Shown piece after piece: positions 33,643 to 42,974 of a DNA stretch of 47,007 nt. Each line of letters starts with the position of its first letter. Position 1 is the first letter of the stretch. The translations under genes and the position numbers were made by a program. The stretch covers positions 1-47,007 of the forward strand of contig CALUYB010000012.1 of the NCBI GenBank assembly GCA_944324905.1, written 5' to 3'. The notes under the pieces are model-generated. The model had not been told where the DNA came from. It saw nothing but the letters and a program-made list of their open reading frames with translations, and did no database searches. Origin of the DNA: Candidatus Gastranaerophilales bacterium. GTDB lineage: Bacteria; Cyanobacteriota; Vampirovibrionia; Gastranaerophilales; Gastranaerophilaceae.

Positions 33643-35657
33643 AAAATATCACTGGGATCGACGTCTACTATCATTTTTATTTCATTGTGCAGGCTTATTC
33701 TTCTTAAAAAGCCAAGTACAATATCATGCCCTTTTTGTTCTAATTTGTTTTTTATAAGTATGTTGTAGCGGTATTCGCCACGAATTTTACCTATGACGCA
33801 AGGAACAGGGCCAAGGGTTATTATTCTTTCATCAAGAGAAAGTTTTTTTATGTAATTTTCAAGATGCAGGGCAATTTCACAGCAGGCATGTTCTGCCATA
33901 AAGTCCTCGCAAGAGCTTATAATTATCCTTATTATTTTTGAATATGGCGGATAGTCGTATTGCTCTCTTAATTCCAGTTCTTTTTCAAAAAAACTTAAAT
34001 AATCCTGCTCTTTTGCTTTTTGTAAGAATAAATTACCCTCATTATAAGTTTGAAAAATAACCTTACCCTTGTTTTTGCCTCTGCCTGAGCGTCCTGCAAC
34101 TTGAGTAAGCAGTGAAAAACCACGCTCAGAGCTTCTATAATCAGGCAAATTAAAGCTTAAATCTGCATTAATAACCCCAACAAGCGTAACATTAGGGTTA
34201 TCCAGACCTTTTGCTATCATTTGTGTGCCAATTAAAATATCAATTTCGCCTTTTTGAAATTTTTGCAGAATTTCAATGTGTTCATTTTTTTTGCTTAAAC
34301 TGTCGCTGTCAAGGCGTGCAATTCTCATACCTTCAAAAATTTTATTTGCTATTTCTTCAACTCTTTGCGAACCTGTACCAAAGTTTTCAAGTTCAACGCT
34401 AGAGCAGTTCTCGCACTTTGCAACTTTTGTTTCATATCCGCAATAATGACATTTGTATGAATTTGTTTGGGAGTGATAAATTAAGGGTATTGCGCATTTT
34501 TTACACTCTAAAACCTCTCCGCACTCCATGCATTGCGTGTAGCTTGAAAATCCACGCCTGTTTATTAAAAAAATTACCTGCTCACCGCGCTCAATTGTTT
34601 CCTTTGTTTTATTAATAAGCGTACGTGAGAATATGCCTAAGTTGCCATCCATCCTTTCGCTTTTCATATCAATTATGCTGACATCAGGCAACTGTGCGTT
34701 GTTGTACCTGTTTTTTAATTCAAAAAGTGAATTTGTATTTTGCGCCTCCCAAAAGCTTTCTACATCAGGTGTTGCGCTGCCAAGGATAATTTTTGCTCCG
34801 TAAAGTTGTGCAAGTTTTTTTGCAACATGTTTTGCGCAATACCTTGGATTTGGCATTGTTTGTTTGTAGCTTGTGTCGTGTTCTTCATCAATTATAATCA
34901 GCCCTAAGTTGTTAATAGGCGCAAATACAGCAGAACGTGCGCCAAAAAGTATTTTTATTTCATTGTTTCTGAGTTTTTCCCAAACACTGTATTTTTCAGC
35001 TTCAGAAATTGACGAGTGCCAGATGGCAACGCTTTTAGAGCCAAAACGTCTTATTGTGCGCATTGTAAGTTGTGATACAAGCGCAATTTCAGGTGCCATA
35101 AAAAGCACATTTTTACCTTTTTTTATTGTATCTTCAATAAGTTTAAAATATATTTCGGTTTTTCCTGAGCCTGTAATGCCATATAAAAGCGAACTTTGCG
35201 CATTTACATGTTTAATTTCTTCATAAACCTTTTGCTGTTCGGGGCTTAGTTTGTGTTCTGTTTGTTCAGTTTCTTCTTTTAATGCTGCATTTTCTTTTTT
35301 AGGTTTTCTATATTTTTTCACATTTTTTTCAAAAAACTTTTGAGGCAACGCTGTTTTTAAAACCGTAGGTAAATCGCAAAAATAGTAATTTGCAACCCAT
35401 TCAAGCAGTTTTAAATACTCTAAATCAAACAGCGGTTCACTTTCTAAAATGTCGTCAATATATTTTGCTTTAATGCCTTCTTCAAGGTAATTTGAAAACC
35501 CTACAACATAGCCTTTTATTTTTCTTTTAGGCCCAAAAGGCACAACTACGGCTTGACCGATTTTAATTGTTTCTCTAAAATCATCGGGTATTAAATAGCT
35601 AAATGTTTTTGTGCCTAACTTTGCGACATCGACAAGGATAAGTGCGTATTTATACAT
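33639..35657 (-). CDS. priA: Primosomal protein N' (replication-restart helicase PriA)
   Basis: PriA recognises stalled forks and reloads the replisome. The 672 residues comprise the 3'-DNA-binding domain (1-105), then the SF2 helicase with Walker A YGITGSGKTE (159-168) and DEEH (257-260), the two Zn sites (about 395-440: CMEC, CKKC, CHYC, CENC) and the C-terminal motifs IGTQMIAKGLD and QVAGRSGRG. It is slightly shorter than E. coli PriA. It overlaps the helicase start by 4 bases and is preceded without a gap by a small periplasmic protein. Confidence 0.96.
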   Translation of the reverse strand: MYKYALILVDVAKLGTKTFSYLIPDDFRETIKIGQAVVVPFGPKRKIKGYVVGFSNYLEEGIKAKYIDDILESEPLFDLEYLKLLEWVANYYFCDLPTVLKTALPQKFFEKNVKKYRKPKKENAALKEETEQTEHKLSPEQQKVYEEIKHVNAQSSLLYGITGSGKTEIYFKLIEDTIKKGKNVLFMAPEIALVSQLTMRTIRRFGSKSVAIWHSSISEAEKYSVWEKLRNNEIKILFGARSAVFAPINNLGLIIIDEEHDTSYKQTMPNPRYCAKHVAKKLAQLYGAKIILGSATPDVESFWEAQNTNSLFELKNRYNNAQLPDVSIIDMKSERMDGNLGIFSRTLINKTKETIERGEQVIFLINRRGFSSYTQCMECGEVLECKKCAIPLIYHSQTNSYKCHYCGYETKVAKCENCSSVELENFGTGSQRVEEIANKIFEGMRIARLDSDSLSKKNEHIEILQKFQKGEIDILIGTQMIAKGLDNPNVTLVGVINADLSFNLPDYRSSERGFSLLTQVAGRSGRGKNKGKVIFQTYNEGNLFLQKAKEQDYLSFFEKELELREQYDYPPYSKIIRIIISSCEDFMAEHACCEIALHLENYIKKLSLDERIITLGPVPCVIGKIRGEYRYNILIKNKLEQKGHDIVLGFLRRISLHNEIKMIVDVDPSDIL

Positions 35658-36029
35658 TTAAAGCACCTTTTGAGGAATATTTTTGATATTCAAATCAATT
35701 ATGTCAAAAACACCTTTTTGAATTATTGTCCCTTTTGAAAAATCGCTATTTGCAGGCAGGATTTTTATATTAGAACTTGCTGAACCTTCTTTTGAAATTG
35801 TCACTATGTATTGATTTTTATTTGATGTTTGAAACATTATGTAGCCGCTTTTTGACTGCATTTCAACAACTTCATATTGCCCTTGAGAATTAAGCGCGCT
35901 CAGGGTTAGCATATAGAGATTATCCGCACTTATAGGGTAATTTTTATTGCAATTTGTAAGCATTGATTCATTTGCAAATGTACTTGATGACAAAAATATT
36001 ATTCCAAGAGTTAAAAGAATTTTTTTCAT
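35658..36029 (-). CDS. Small secreted protein of unknown function
   Basis: A 123-residue protein with a signal peptide (MKKILLTLGIIFLSSSTFA, cleavage after Ala19), then a compact beta-rich domain with no recognised motif (SGYIMFQTSNKNQYIVTISK, then PANSDFSKGTIIQKGVF). One Cys (27) remains in the mature protein. It lies exactly between the polA stop and the priA start with no spare bases, so it is co-transcribed with replication genes although it should be exported. No function is proposed. Confidence 0.72.
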   Translation of the reverse strand: MKKILLTLGIIFLSSSTFANESMLTNCNKNYPISADNLYMLTLSALNSQGQYEVVEMQSKSGYIMFQTSNKNQYIVTISKEGSASSNIKILPANSDFSKGTIIQKGVFDIIDLNIKNIPQKVL

Positions 36030-38696
36030 TTAATCCCCCTCTTTCCAAGTTCTACCATATTTTGTACTGATTTTAAGCGGTACTTTTAGTGGTTGGCCTA
36101 ATTCCATTGCTTTTATAGTTAAAGTTTTTACGGTTTCGAGTTCTTCTTTTGGAACTTCAAGAACAAGTTCATCGTGCACCTGTAAAATTATTTTTGATTT
36201 AAAATTCTTTAAATCGTTGTGCAACTTAACCATTGCCATTTTAATTAAATCAGCACTTGTGCCTTGTAAGGGTGCGTTAATTGCAGCACGTTGAGCAAAT
36301 TCTCTTATTTTTGCATTTCTTGAGTTTAACTCTGAACCTAAATAACGCTTTCTGCCATACAAGGTTTCAACATAACCGTTTTGATGTGCTTCAATTAAGG
36401 TGTTATTCATATAAGTGTTGATTTTAGGATAGGTGGCAAAATATTTATCAATAAATTCTTGTGCTTCAAATGGTGTTATATTAAGTACAGATGCTAGTCC
36501 ATAGCGTGTTTGACCATATATAAGCCCAAAGTTAACAGCTTTTGCCTTTCTTCTCATTTCCTTTGTAACTTCATCTTTTTCAACTTCAAATATTTTTGAT
36601 GCAGTTATAAGGTGTATATCTTCATCGCTCTTAAATGCATTAATCAGAACTTCATCTCCTGAAAAGTGCGCCAGCAACCTTAGTTCAATTTGTGAGTAAT
36701 CAGCAGAAAATATAAAGGAGTTTTCCCTGTCAGTTGGCACAAAAGCTGCACGAATGCGATTGGAGAATTCTGTCCTTATTGGTATATTTTGCAAATTGGG
36801 GTCTGAGCTTGATAATCTGCCTGTAGTTGTCACTATTTGATTAAAATGTGTGTGGATTTTTCCGTCGTCTTTTGTAAGTTTTGGCAGGTTATCAATATAT
36901 GTTGTTTTTAATTTCATTAATTGCCTGTGCTCTAAAATATCACGTGCAATTTGGTGTTCAAGTGCAAGCTCATCCAAAATTTTTGCCGATGTCGAGTACC
37001 CTGTTTTATTTTTTTTGGAAGGCTTTATTTGCAGTGTGTTAAAAAGTACATCTGCAACCTGTTTTGGAGAATTTATATTAAATGTAGTGCCTGCCTGTTT
37101 ATATATTTTTTCTTCAAAATCAAGAATTTTTTTATCTATTTCAACGCTTAGAGTTTTTAAATAGTCAACATCAAGACTGACTCCTGTGTCTTCAATATCT
37201 TTTAAAACATACGCCAGAGGTAGTTCTGTTTCATCTAAAAGCTTTTTTTCTTTTTCATCAAGTGAGGTTTTATAAAATTCGTGCAGTTTTAAAATATTTC
37301 TTGTAAGCTTGTAGCCGTCATTTTCATCAGGCATAAAATTAAGGTAATTTTGAATTTGTGAAATTAAATCATGCTTTCTTGAGGAGTCTTTAATATAACT
37401 TGAGAGCATTACATCTTCAATTACACCTTTTGGGTTCATATAATTTAGCTCATTTTTAATATCGTAGACAACTTTTTTTATTTTTTCATTTTCAAGAATT
37501 TCTACAACTTTTTTGTCATCTTTTTTTAAAAGCGCGCAAGTATTATTGCAGGCAAGATAAAGCGAATTTGGCATTTGGGGCAAAATTGCAGAAATTGCTA
37601 TTGTGTCATTTTCTTTTATGGTATCTAAAAAAGCACTTGCCTGCTCGCTTGTGTCTAATTTTGTAATTTCTTCATCCTCTTTTGTTTCTTGCGCAAAAAG
37701 CCCCAGTTGTATTTGCTCTTGTGGGCTTTCTTCTTTTATGGTTACAAAACTCTGCTGTTCTATATCTTCGCAGCTTGTTTCAAATGGTTTTAGCAGTTTA
37801 TCTATATTTTTTACAAAGCTATAGAATTGTACACTTTGGAAAAAGTCAATAACAGCTTGTTTGTTTGGTATTTCAAGGCAAGTTCTTGAAAAATCAAAAT
37901 CAATTTCAACATCTTTTTTTATGGTTGCAAGGAATTGCGAAAGATATGCCATTTCCTTTTGTTCAATAAGTTTTTCTTTAATTGCTTTTTTGGTTATGTT
38001 TTCTATGTTCTCATAAACTCCATCAAGTGTTTTGTATTCCCCTAAAAGCCATTGAGCTGTTTTTGCACCTATTCCTTTTACCCCGGGGATGTTATCTGAG
38101 CTATCTCCGCAAAGTGCCTTGTAGTCTATAACTTGCTGTGGTGTAACACCCATATTTTCAAAAACTTGCTCCCAGCCATAGCAGTTAAGCTCGCCTTTTT
38201 GGGGTATTAAAATGTTTATAAAATCTTCTTTATCAACAAGTTGAAAACTGTCTTTATCACCTGTTAAAACATAGGTTTTATGTCCCATTTGTTTTGCTTT
38301 TAGGGAGATTGTGCCTATAATATCGTCACCCTCAAAACCTTCTTTTGTATAAATTGGTATGTTTAGCGCTTTTAAGCCATCCATAATAAGTGAGAGCTGA
38401 GAGCGCAAAGTGTCAGGCATGGTTTGTCTGTTTGCCTTATAATCTTCATATTTTTCAAGACGAAAAGTGTGCCTTGAAACATCAAAAGCAACAGCAATAG
38501 AGTTTGGTTTAATATTTTTTCCGCCCTTAGAGGACGAGGACAAAAGGTCAAAAATTGCTTTAAAAAATCCGTAAATTGCCCAGGTGGGTTGATGTTCCGT
38601 TGTTTGCATGTTTGTGCGCTCAAGGGCAAAAAACATCCTAAAAGCAAGTGCATGACCGTCGATTAATATTAATGTTTTTTTCTCCTCGCTATTCAT
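36030..38696 (-). CDS. polA: DNA polymerase I
   Basis: PolA fills gaps and removes RNA primers. The 888 residues comprise the 5'-3' flap nuclease (about 1-300: LILIDGHALAFRMFFAL, GDKDSFQLV), a 3'-5' exonuclease-like middle (about 330-500) and the polymerase (motif A DYSQIELRLLAHFSGD, motif B RRKAKAVNFGLIYGQ, motif C VHDELVLEVP). The middle domain lacks the D-x-E of Exo I (it reads IAISAIL) and the Exo III Y-x-x-x-D, so proofreading is probably absent, as in Taq and Bacillus enzymes. The ATG at 38696 has GTGAGG upstream; a GTG at 38705 is the longer alternative. Confidence 0.95.
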   Translation of the reverse strand: MNSEEKKTLILIDGHALAFRMFFALERTNMQTTEHQPTWAIYGFFKAIFDLLSSSSKGGKNIKPNSIAVAFDVSRHTFRLEKYEDYKANRQTMPDTLRSQLSLIMDGLKALNIPIYTKEGFEGDDIIGTISLKAKQMGHKTYVLTGDKDSFQLVDKEDFINILIPQKGELNCYGWEQVFENMGVTPQQVIDYKALCGDSSDNIPGVKGIGAKTAQWLLGEYKTLDGVYENIENITKKAIKEKLIEQKEMAYLSQFLATIKKDVEIDFDFSRTCLEIPNKQAVIDFFQSVQFYSFVKNIDKLLKPFETSCEDIEQQSFVTIKEESPQEQIQLGLFAQETKEDEEITKLDTSEQASAFLDTIKENDTIAISAILPQMPNSLYLACNNTCALLKKDDKKVVEILENEKIKKVVYDIKNELNYMNPKGVIEDVMLSSYIKDSSRKHDLISQIQNYLNFMPDENDGYKLTRNILKLHEFYKTSLDEKEKKLLDETELPLAYVLKDIEDTGVSLDVDYLKTLSVEIDKKILDFEEKIYKQAGTTFNINSPKQVADVLFNTLQIKPSKKNKTGYSTSAKILDELALEHQIARDILEHRQLMKLKTTYIDNLPKLTKDDGKIHTHFNQIVTTTGRLSSSDPNLQNIPIRTEFSNRIRAAFVPTDRENSFIFSADYSQIELRLLAHFSGDEVLINAFKSDEDIHLITASKIFEVEKDEVTKEMRRKAKAVNFGLIYGQTRYGLASVLNITPFEAQEFIDKYFATYPKINTYMNNTLIEAHQNGYVETLYGRKRYLGSELNSRNAKIREFAQRAAINAPLQGTSADLIKMAMVKLHNDLKNFKSKIILQVHDELVLEVPKEELETVKTLTIKAMELGQPLKVPLKISTKYGRTWKEGD

Positions 38697-38724
38697 TTTC
38701 CTCACCCTTTTATTTTATTTTACA

Positions 38725-39522
38725 TTAAAAATCGTTCTTTGTAATGAGCTTTACGTTATTTAAAATTCTAATTGTAAAAGAATAATCGTGTTCTTCTGCA
38801 AATTTTGCTCTGTATAATCTTAAATAAGAAACGACATTTGAATCAACATTTGGTTCGCAAGTTTTTGATAAATCAAAATATGTATTGTTTGCACTAATTA
38901 AATTGTATTGACTGCTCCCAATTTGTTCTAATGTTCTTGTACTGTCTGCCTTACAGCCAATATCTGACCACATTATTACCCCATCATTATTTTTTATTCC
39001 TGCAAAAATAAAATACCCTTCAGGTAAATTTGCTGTTTCTATTTTTATGTCATTTCCGTTTTTGTCTGTCAGTTGATTTTCCAGTTCTATTGTGTCGCCG
39101 CTTGTTTTGTTTTCAATAATTTCTTCATACGCTTGAGCATAAGAATTTGCCTCTATGTTAATTTTGCCGACTCCTGCAAATCTTAGGAAAAACGTCGGAC
39201 TAACTAGCTTTGCGCTTATTTTAACTTTTTTTGAATTATCTTCACCGTCTTTGTACTCTACACTTTCGATTTGCGCGTTTTTTAGTACGTCTATTTTTGA
39301 TTTAAAGAGTTTAAAAAAATCTTCGCTTTTGTCTTGCGCGCTGTTTTTGTATTCAGCTATGCTTGCAAGAGCTGTTGTTTCTACTGCGCGCTGTAATTTT
39401 GCGCGATTTAGCGTAACGTATGCCATATCAACGCCAAAAGCGCAAAAAACTAAAAATGCCATGCAAAAAACAGCAACCATAATTGAAATATTTGCACGTC
39501 TTTTTCTGCTAAGGAGTTTCAT
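38725..39522 (-). CDS. TadG-like pilus-assembly/secreted protein
   Basis: A 265-residue protein with a basic N-terminus and one membrane helix (about 12-36; RRANISIMVAVFCMAFLVFCAFGVDMAYV), the layout of TadG/pseudopilin-type proteins where RxG-like residues precede a long hydrophobic helix. The remainder is extracytoplasmic and beta-rich, with no VWA domain, so it is shorter than canonical TadG. The ATG at 39522 has AGGAGG 8 bases upstream, overlapping tadE by 14 bases; the frame back to 39555 is rejected for that reason. No TadA ATPase or TadC gene is present nearby. Confidence 0.7.
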   Translation of the reverse strand: MKLLSRKRRANISIMVAVFCMAFLVFCAFGVDMAYVTLNRAKLQRAVETTALASIAEYKNSAQDKSEDFFKLFKSKIDVLKNAQIESVEYKDGEDNSKKVKISAKLVSPTFFLRFAGVGKINIEANSYAQAYEEIIENKTSGDTIELENQLTDKNGNDIKIETANLPEGYFIFAGIKNNDGVIMWSDIGCKADSTRTLEQIGSSQYNLISANNTYFDLSKTCEPNVDSNVVSYLRLYRAKFAEEHDYSFTIRILNNVKLITKNDF

Positions 39523-40066
39523 TTTGGTTGCCCTCCTGAGCGTAGTAATATTCAAAGTTTGCGCCTAAATCATTGTCATATATATTGTAATTATTTGGCA
39601 AAAATAGTGATTTATTTGAAACCACGATACTTTTAAAGTGAAATTTTTCAGGAATCGCATTGAAAAATAAGTTTACAAGTTTAAATGCGTAAGTGTAATC
39701 ATACGATGCTATATTTACGTAAAAGCCTTGCGTTTCAAGTGTCTCCACTTTTAGGGTGTCAATGTATGGTATTTTTCTTGCCCTTAAAATTTTATATGTC
39801 GTATCATATATTTCATCTTCGACAGTCCCTGCGTCAGCATTATCAGCCCACCTTTGTTTTGTTGAAACAATGCTCACTGCGTTATTTAGGGCTGAGTTAA
39901 GCTCTATTGATGTACTTAAACCATAGCCAATTTCTGTTAAAATACCTATAATTCCAACTAAAAACGGGAAAAACAACACAAGTTCTACAAGATGTTGAGC
40001 CTTTGAGCGTTTAAACCCAAAGGCTTTACAATCTTGTTTTTTATTACTCGTCTTCTTGAACTCCAT
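39509..40066 (-). CDS. TadE-like pseudopilin
   Basis: The 185 residues include a long basic lead (1-22) and then AQHLVELVLFFPFLVGIIGILTEIGYG (about 23-49). That is the TadE signature, with a Glu five residues into a hydrophobic helix preceded by a small-residue cleavage-like position, so it is probably processed by a prepilin peptidase. The exported remainder is Tyr-rich. It is sandwiched between a lipoprotein (overlap 23 bases) and the TadG-like gene, which suggests the three form one envelope-associated set. A Tad pilus role is inferred from motif and pairing only. Confidence 0.72.
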   Translation of the reverse strand: MEFKKTSNKKQDCKAFGFKRSKAQHLVELVLFFPFLVGIIGILTEIGYGLSTSIELNSALNNAVSIVSTKQRWADNADAGTVEDEIYDTTYKILRARKIPYIDTLKVETLETQGFYVNIASYDYTYAFKLVNLFFNAIPEKFHFKSIVVSNKSLFLPNNYNIYDNDLGANFEYYYAQEGNQNETP

Positions 40067-40748
40067 TACCTTTAACCATAAAGCTGTATGTTAAATCTTT
40101 ATAGTCTACTTTTATAGGATATATCGCAGGATCTTTTATGAAAATATAAAAGAATTTGTTTTCTTTTGGTTTGATTACTGCAGCATTGTTGATTGTGTGC
40201 TGGCTGATTCCTTCAACAACTGCGCTTATTTGCTTGTAAGCTCCGTCGTTTGAACTTACATTTGCAGATTCTGCCACAGGGCTTGTTTGATTTAAGCGTT
40301 GATAAGTGTTTGCAATGTTTGCGATGTTACCAATAGTACTTGTTGCTTGCGACATTGAGGCAAGTGCGCCGGCTTGCGAGCTTTGGTAAGCTCCCAAGTA
40401 GTTTGATGAAGTAATAAGTTCAACAGGTGTATTGTTTGCGCTTATAACAAAATCTTTTGTGTAAAACACATAGTCATTTGTTGTTGAATTATTGTTTATT
40501 TGAACGTATGTTGCAAGGATATCCGGAACAGGAGTTTTTGAAATTCCTACCCTCATTGAAATATCCTCGTCAGTTGACGTTTTATTGTATGTTGAAAAGT
40601 AAAACATCTCATCAGTTTGGATAAATGCTGAATTTTTAGCATTGTAATCTTCGCCAACATATGACAATGTTGAACATCCGCCTAATGCAAGCGCGCCTAT
40701 TATAATTGCGCCGAGCATAAAAAACCTATTGACAATTAGCTTTTTCAT
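40044..40748 (-). CDS. Outer-membrane-type lipoprotein of unknown function
   Basis: The 234 residues start with a signal peptide ending in a good lipobox, ALGGC (lipid-bearing Cys25; Ser at +2 favours outer-membrane sorting by the E. coli rule). The mature domain is Ser/Thr/Asn-rich with beta-strands and a low-complexity Ala/Ser/Asn stretch (about 123-165). AAAGGAG lies 8 bases upstream within the pnp end, which it overlaps by 23 bases. Its partners downstream are TadE/TadG-like genes, so it may be a TadD/RcpB-like pilus lipoprotein, but no motif proves it. Confidence 0.78.
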   Translation of the reverse strand: MKKLIVNRFFMLGAIIIGALALGGCSTLSYVGEDYNAKNSAFIQTDEMFYFSTYNKTSTDEDISMRVGISKTPVPDILATYVQINNNSTTNDYVFYTKDFVISANNTPVELITSSNYLGAYQSSQAGALASMSQATSTIGNIANIANTYQRLNQTSPVAESANVSSNDGAYKQISAVVEGISQHTINNAAVIKPKENKFFYIFIKDPAIYPIKVDYKDLTYSFMVKGNGVQEDE

Positions 40749-42876
40749 CTTCGCTTACTCCTTTGATTGTAAGGTTAACTCTGCCTTTATCATCTATTTT
40801 GATAACTTTGACAATTACCTCTTGACCAATTGATAAGTGAGGTTCTATTGTTTCAATTCTTTCGTTGCATACTTGCGAAATGTGCACCATACCGTCTTTT
40901 CCGGGGGCAAGTTCTACAAACGCGCCGATTGGGATGATTCTTACAACTTTGCCTTTTACCACCATGCCAACTTCAGGTTTAAAAGTAAGGTCTTTAATCA
41001 TCTTGATTGCTATATCTGCGCCTTCTTTATCATTTGATGTAACAGTTACTGTACCGTCATCTTGAATATCAATTTCAGCGCCTGACGCATCAATTATGCT
41101 TCTTATCATTTTTCCACCGGGTCCGATTACCGTTCCAATGTCATCTTGAGGAATTGTCATTGTAAACAATCTTGGTGCAAATGGTGATAAATCAGCTCTT
41201 GGTGCGCTTATTGCTTCTTTCATGCATTCCATAATGTGTAATCTGCCATCTTTTGCTTGATACAATGCGCGTCTTAGAGTTTCATTAGATATGCCTTTAA
41301 TTTTCATATCCATTTGAAGTGCTGTAATACCCTCAGAGTTGCCTGTGACTTTAAAGTCCATATCGCCTAAAAAGTCTTCAATACCTTGAATATCAGTTAA
41401 TACAATGTCTGTGTCGCCTTCTTTAATAAGACCCATTGCAACGCCTGAAATCATGCATTTAACAGGAACACCTGCGTCCATTAATGCCATTGAGCTTGCG
41501 CAAGTTGAACCCATTGAGGTTGAACCGTTTGACTCAAGGACATCTGATGTTACACGAATTGCATAAGGGAATTCTTTTTCATCAGGAAGCGCAGGAACAT
41601 TAGCACGTTCTGCCAAGTTGCCATGCCCTACTTCACGACGTCCCGGGCCTCTTAGGGGTTTTACTTCGCCAACAGAGAACCCTGGGAAAATGTATTTATG
41701 CATATAAGATTTTTTAAGCAAAGGATCAACGCCGTCAAGCTCTTGCGCCATATTTGGACCGGCTAGAGTTGCGCAGGATAGGATTTGTGTTTGACCTCTT
41801 GTAAATACTGCAGACCCGTGAGCGCGCGGGATAACACCAACTTCGCACCAGATTGGGCGAACTTCGGTAATTTTTCTGCCGTCAGCACGCACGCCTTCAT
41901 CTTTAATCATTGCACGCATTATTTTCTTTTCTAATGCTTTAAATTCTTCTGCAACAAAGTCAATGCCTGTTTCTTCCATCATTGTTTTAATGGCGTGGTC
42001 TTCCGGCAATGCTTCAATTTTTTCTTTTACAATATTTTTAGCTTCTTCAAGCTTGTTTTGTCTGTATTCTCTGTCAAAATTGTGATAAGCATCAACAATC
42101 ATATCGTAAGTGTTGTCTTTAATGATTTGTGCTAATTCTGATGTGTCATAAGGATTTACAAAGTTTTCTCTTTCAACACCGCAAGCTCTTGCAAATTCAA
42201 GCTGAGCGTCGCACTGTTTTCTAATTTCAACTTGTGCAAATTCAACAGCTGCCATAATATCATCTTCCGTTACAAACTTGCAGCCTGCCTCAACCATAAT
42301 TACACTGTCATGAGTACCTGCTATAACAATGTCCATATCGGATTTTTCACACTCTTGGTGTGTCGGGTTTGCAATCATTTGTCCGTCAATTCTACCGACA
42401 CGAATTGCGCCTACAGGGCCTTCAAAAGGTGCGCCTGTTAACATAAGAGCAGCTGACGCGCCTAAAATTGACAATACATCAGGCTGATTTTTTTGGTCAT
42501 AGCTGAATAACTGTGAAACAATTTGAACATCGTTTCTATAACCTTTAGGCCACAATGGGCGAATTGGTCTGTCTATTAATCTTGAAACTAAAATCGCTTT
42601 TTCGCTTGAGCGACCTTCGGTTCTTGTATATCCGCCTGGGATTCTGCCAATTGCAGACATTCTTTCTTCGTAATCTATTAATAATGGGAAAAAGTCTATA
42701 CCAACACGCGGTTCTTTGCTGACAATTGCGTGAATAAAAAGCATTGTATCTTCACATCTTACAGTAACAGAAGATGTTGCCTGTTTTGCGTATTTGCCTG
42801 TTTCAATAGTTACAAGTTTATCCCCTATTGTAACTTCCATTTTTTTAACTTCCGGTTTGTCTGTCATCATTGTCAT
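40726..42876 (-). CDS. pnp: Polyribonucleotide nucleotidyltransferase (PNPase)
   Basis: PNPase degrades RNA 3'-5' phosphorolytically. The 716 residues have two RNase PH-like domains (about 10-220 and 305-540; FFPLLIDYEERM, RTEGRSSEKAIL, FPGFSVGEVKPLRGPGRREVGHGNLAERA), an alpha-helical linker, KH (about 555-615, TVIGPGGKMIRSI) and S1 (about 622-690, VKGKVVRIIPIGAFVELAPGKDGMVHISQV). The ATG at 42876 is preferred; a frame from 42948 would start inside the prepilin terminator. It heads the long minus-strand run through polA and priA. Confidence 0.96.
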   Translation of the reverse strand: MTMMTDKPEVKKMEVTIGDKLVTIETGKYAKQATSSVTVRCEDTMLFIHAIVSKEPRVGIDFFPLLIDYEERMSAIGRIPGGYTRTEGRSSEKAILVSRLIDRPIRPLWPKGYRNDVQIVSQLFSYDQKNQPDVLSILGASAALMLTGAPFEGPVGAIRVGRIDGQMIANPTHQECEKSDMDIVIAGTHDSVIMVEAGCKFVTEDDIMAAVEFAQVEIRKQCDAQLEFARACGVERENFVNPYDTSELAQIIKDNTYDMIVDAYHNFDREYRQNKLEEAKNIVKEKIEALPEDHAIKTMMEETGIDFVAEEFKALEKKIMRAMIKDEGVRADGRKITEVRPIWCEVGVIPRAHGSAVFTRGQTQILSCATLAGPNMAQELDGVDPLLKKSYMHKYIFPGFSVGEVKPLRGPGRREVGHGNLAERANVPALPDEKEFPYAIRVTSDVLESNGSTSMGSTCASSMALMDAGVPVKCMISGVAMGLIKEGDTDIVLTDIQGIEDFLGDMDFKVTGNSEGITALQMDMKIKGISNETLRRALYQAKDGRLHIMECMKEAISAPRADLSPFAPRLFTMTIPQDDIGTVIGPGGKMIRSIIDASGAEIDIQDDGTVTVTSNDKEGADIAIKMIKDLTFKPEVGMVVKGKVVRIIPIGAFVELAPGKDGMVHISQVCNERIETIEPHLSIGQEVIVKVIKIDDKGRVNLTIKGVSEDEKANCQ

Positions 42877-42930
42877 TTTCTTTTTCTTTCTATGTTTTAC
42901 ACTTCTATATTTCAATAGAATTTTATAATA

Positions 42931-42964
42931 AAAAAAAGCGCTATGCAAATTTATACATAGCGCT
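42931..42964 (-). terminator. Intrinsic terminator of the giant prepilin gene
   Basis: AGCGCTATG (42937-42945) pairs with CATAGCGCT (42956-42964). On the minus strand it is followed by seven T, about 10 bases past the stop codon. Confidence 0.88.
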
Positions 42965-42974
42965 GTTACTTTTT

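Noticed and set aside
42877..42948. Longer PNPase start (MHSAFFYY...)
   Set aside because: The extension is translated from the prepilin terminator and spacer and precedes the conserved PNPase N-terminus.
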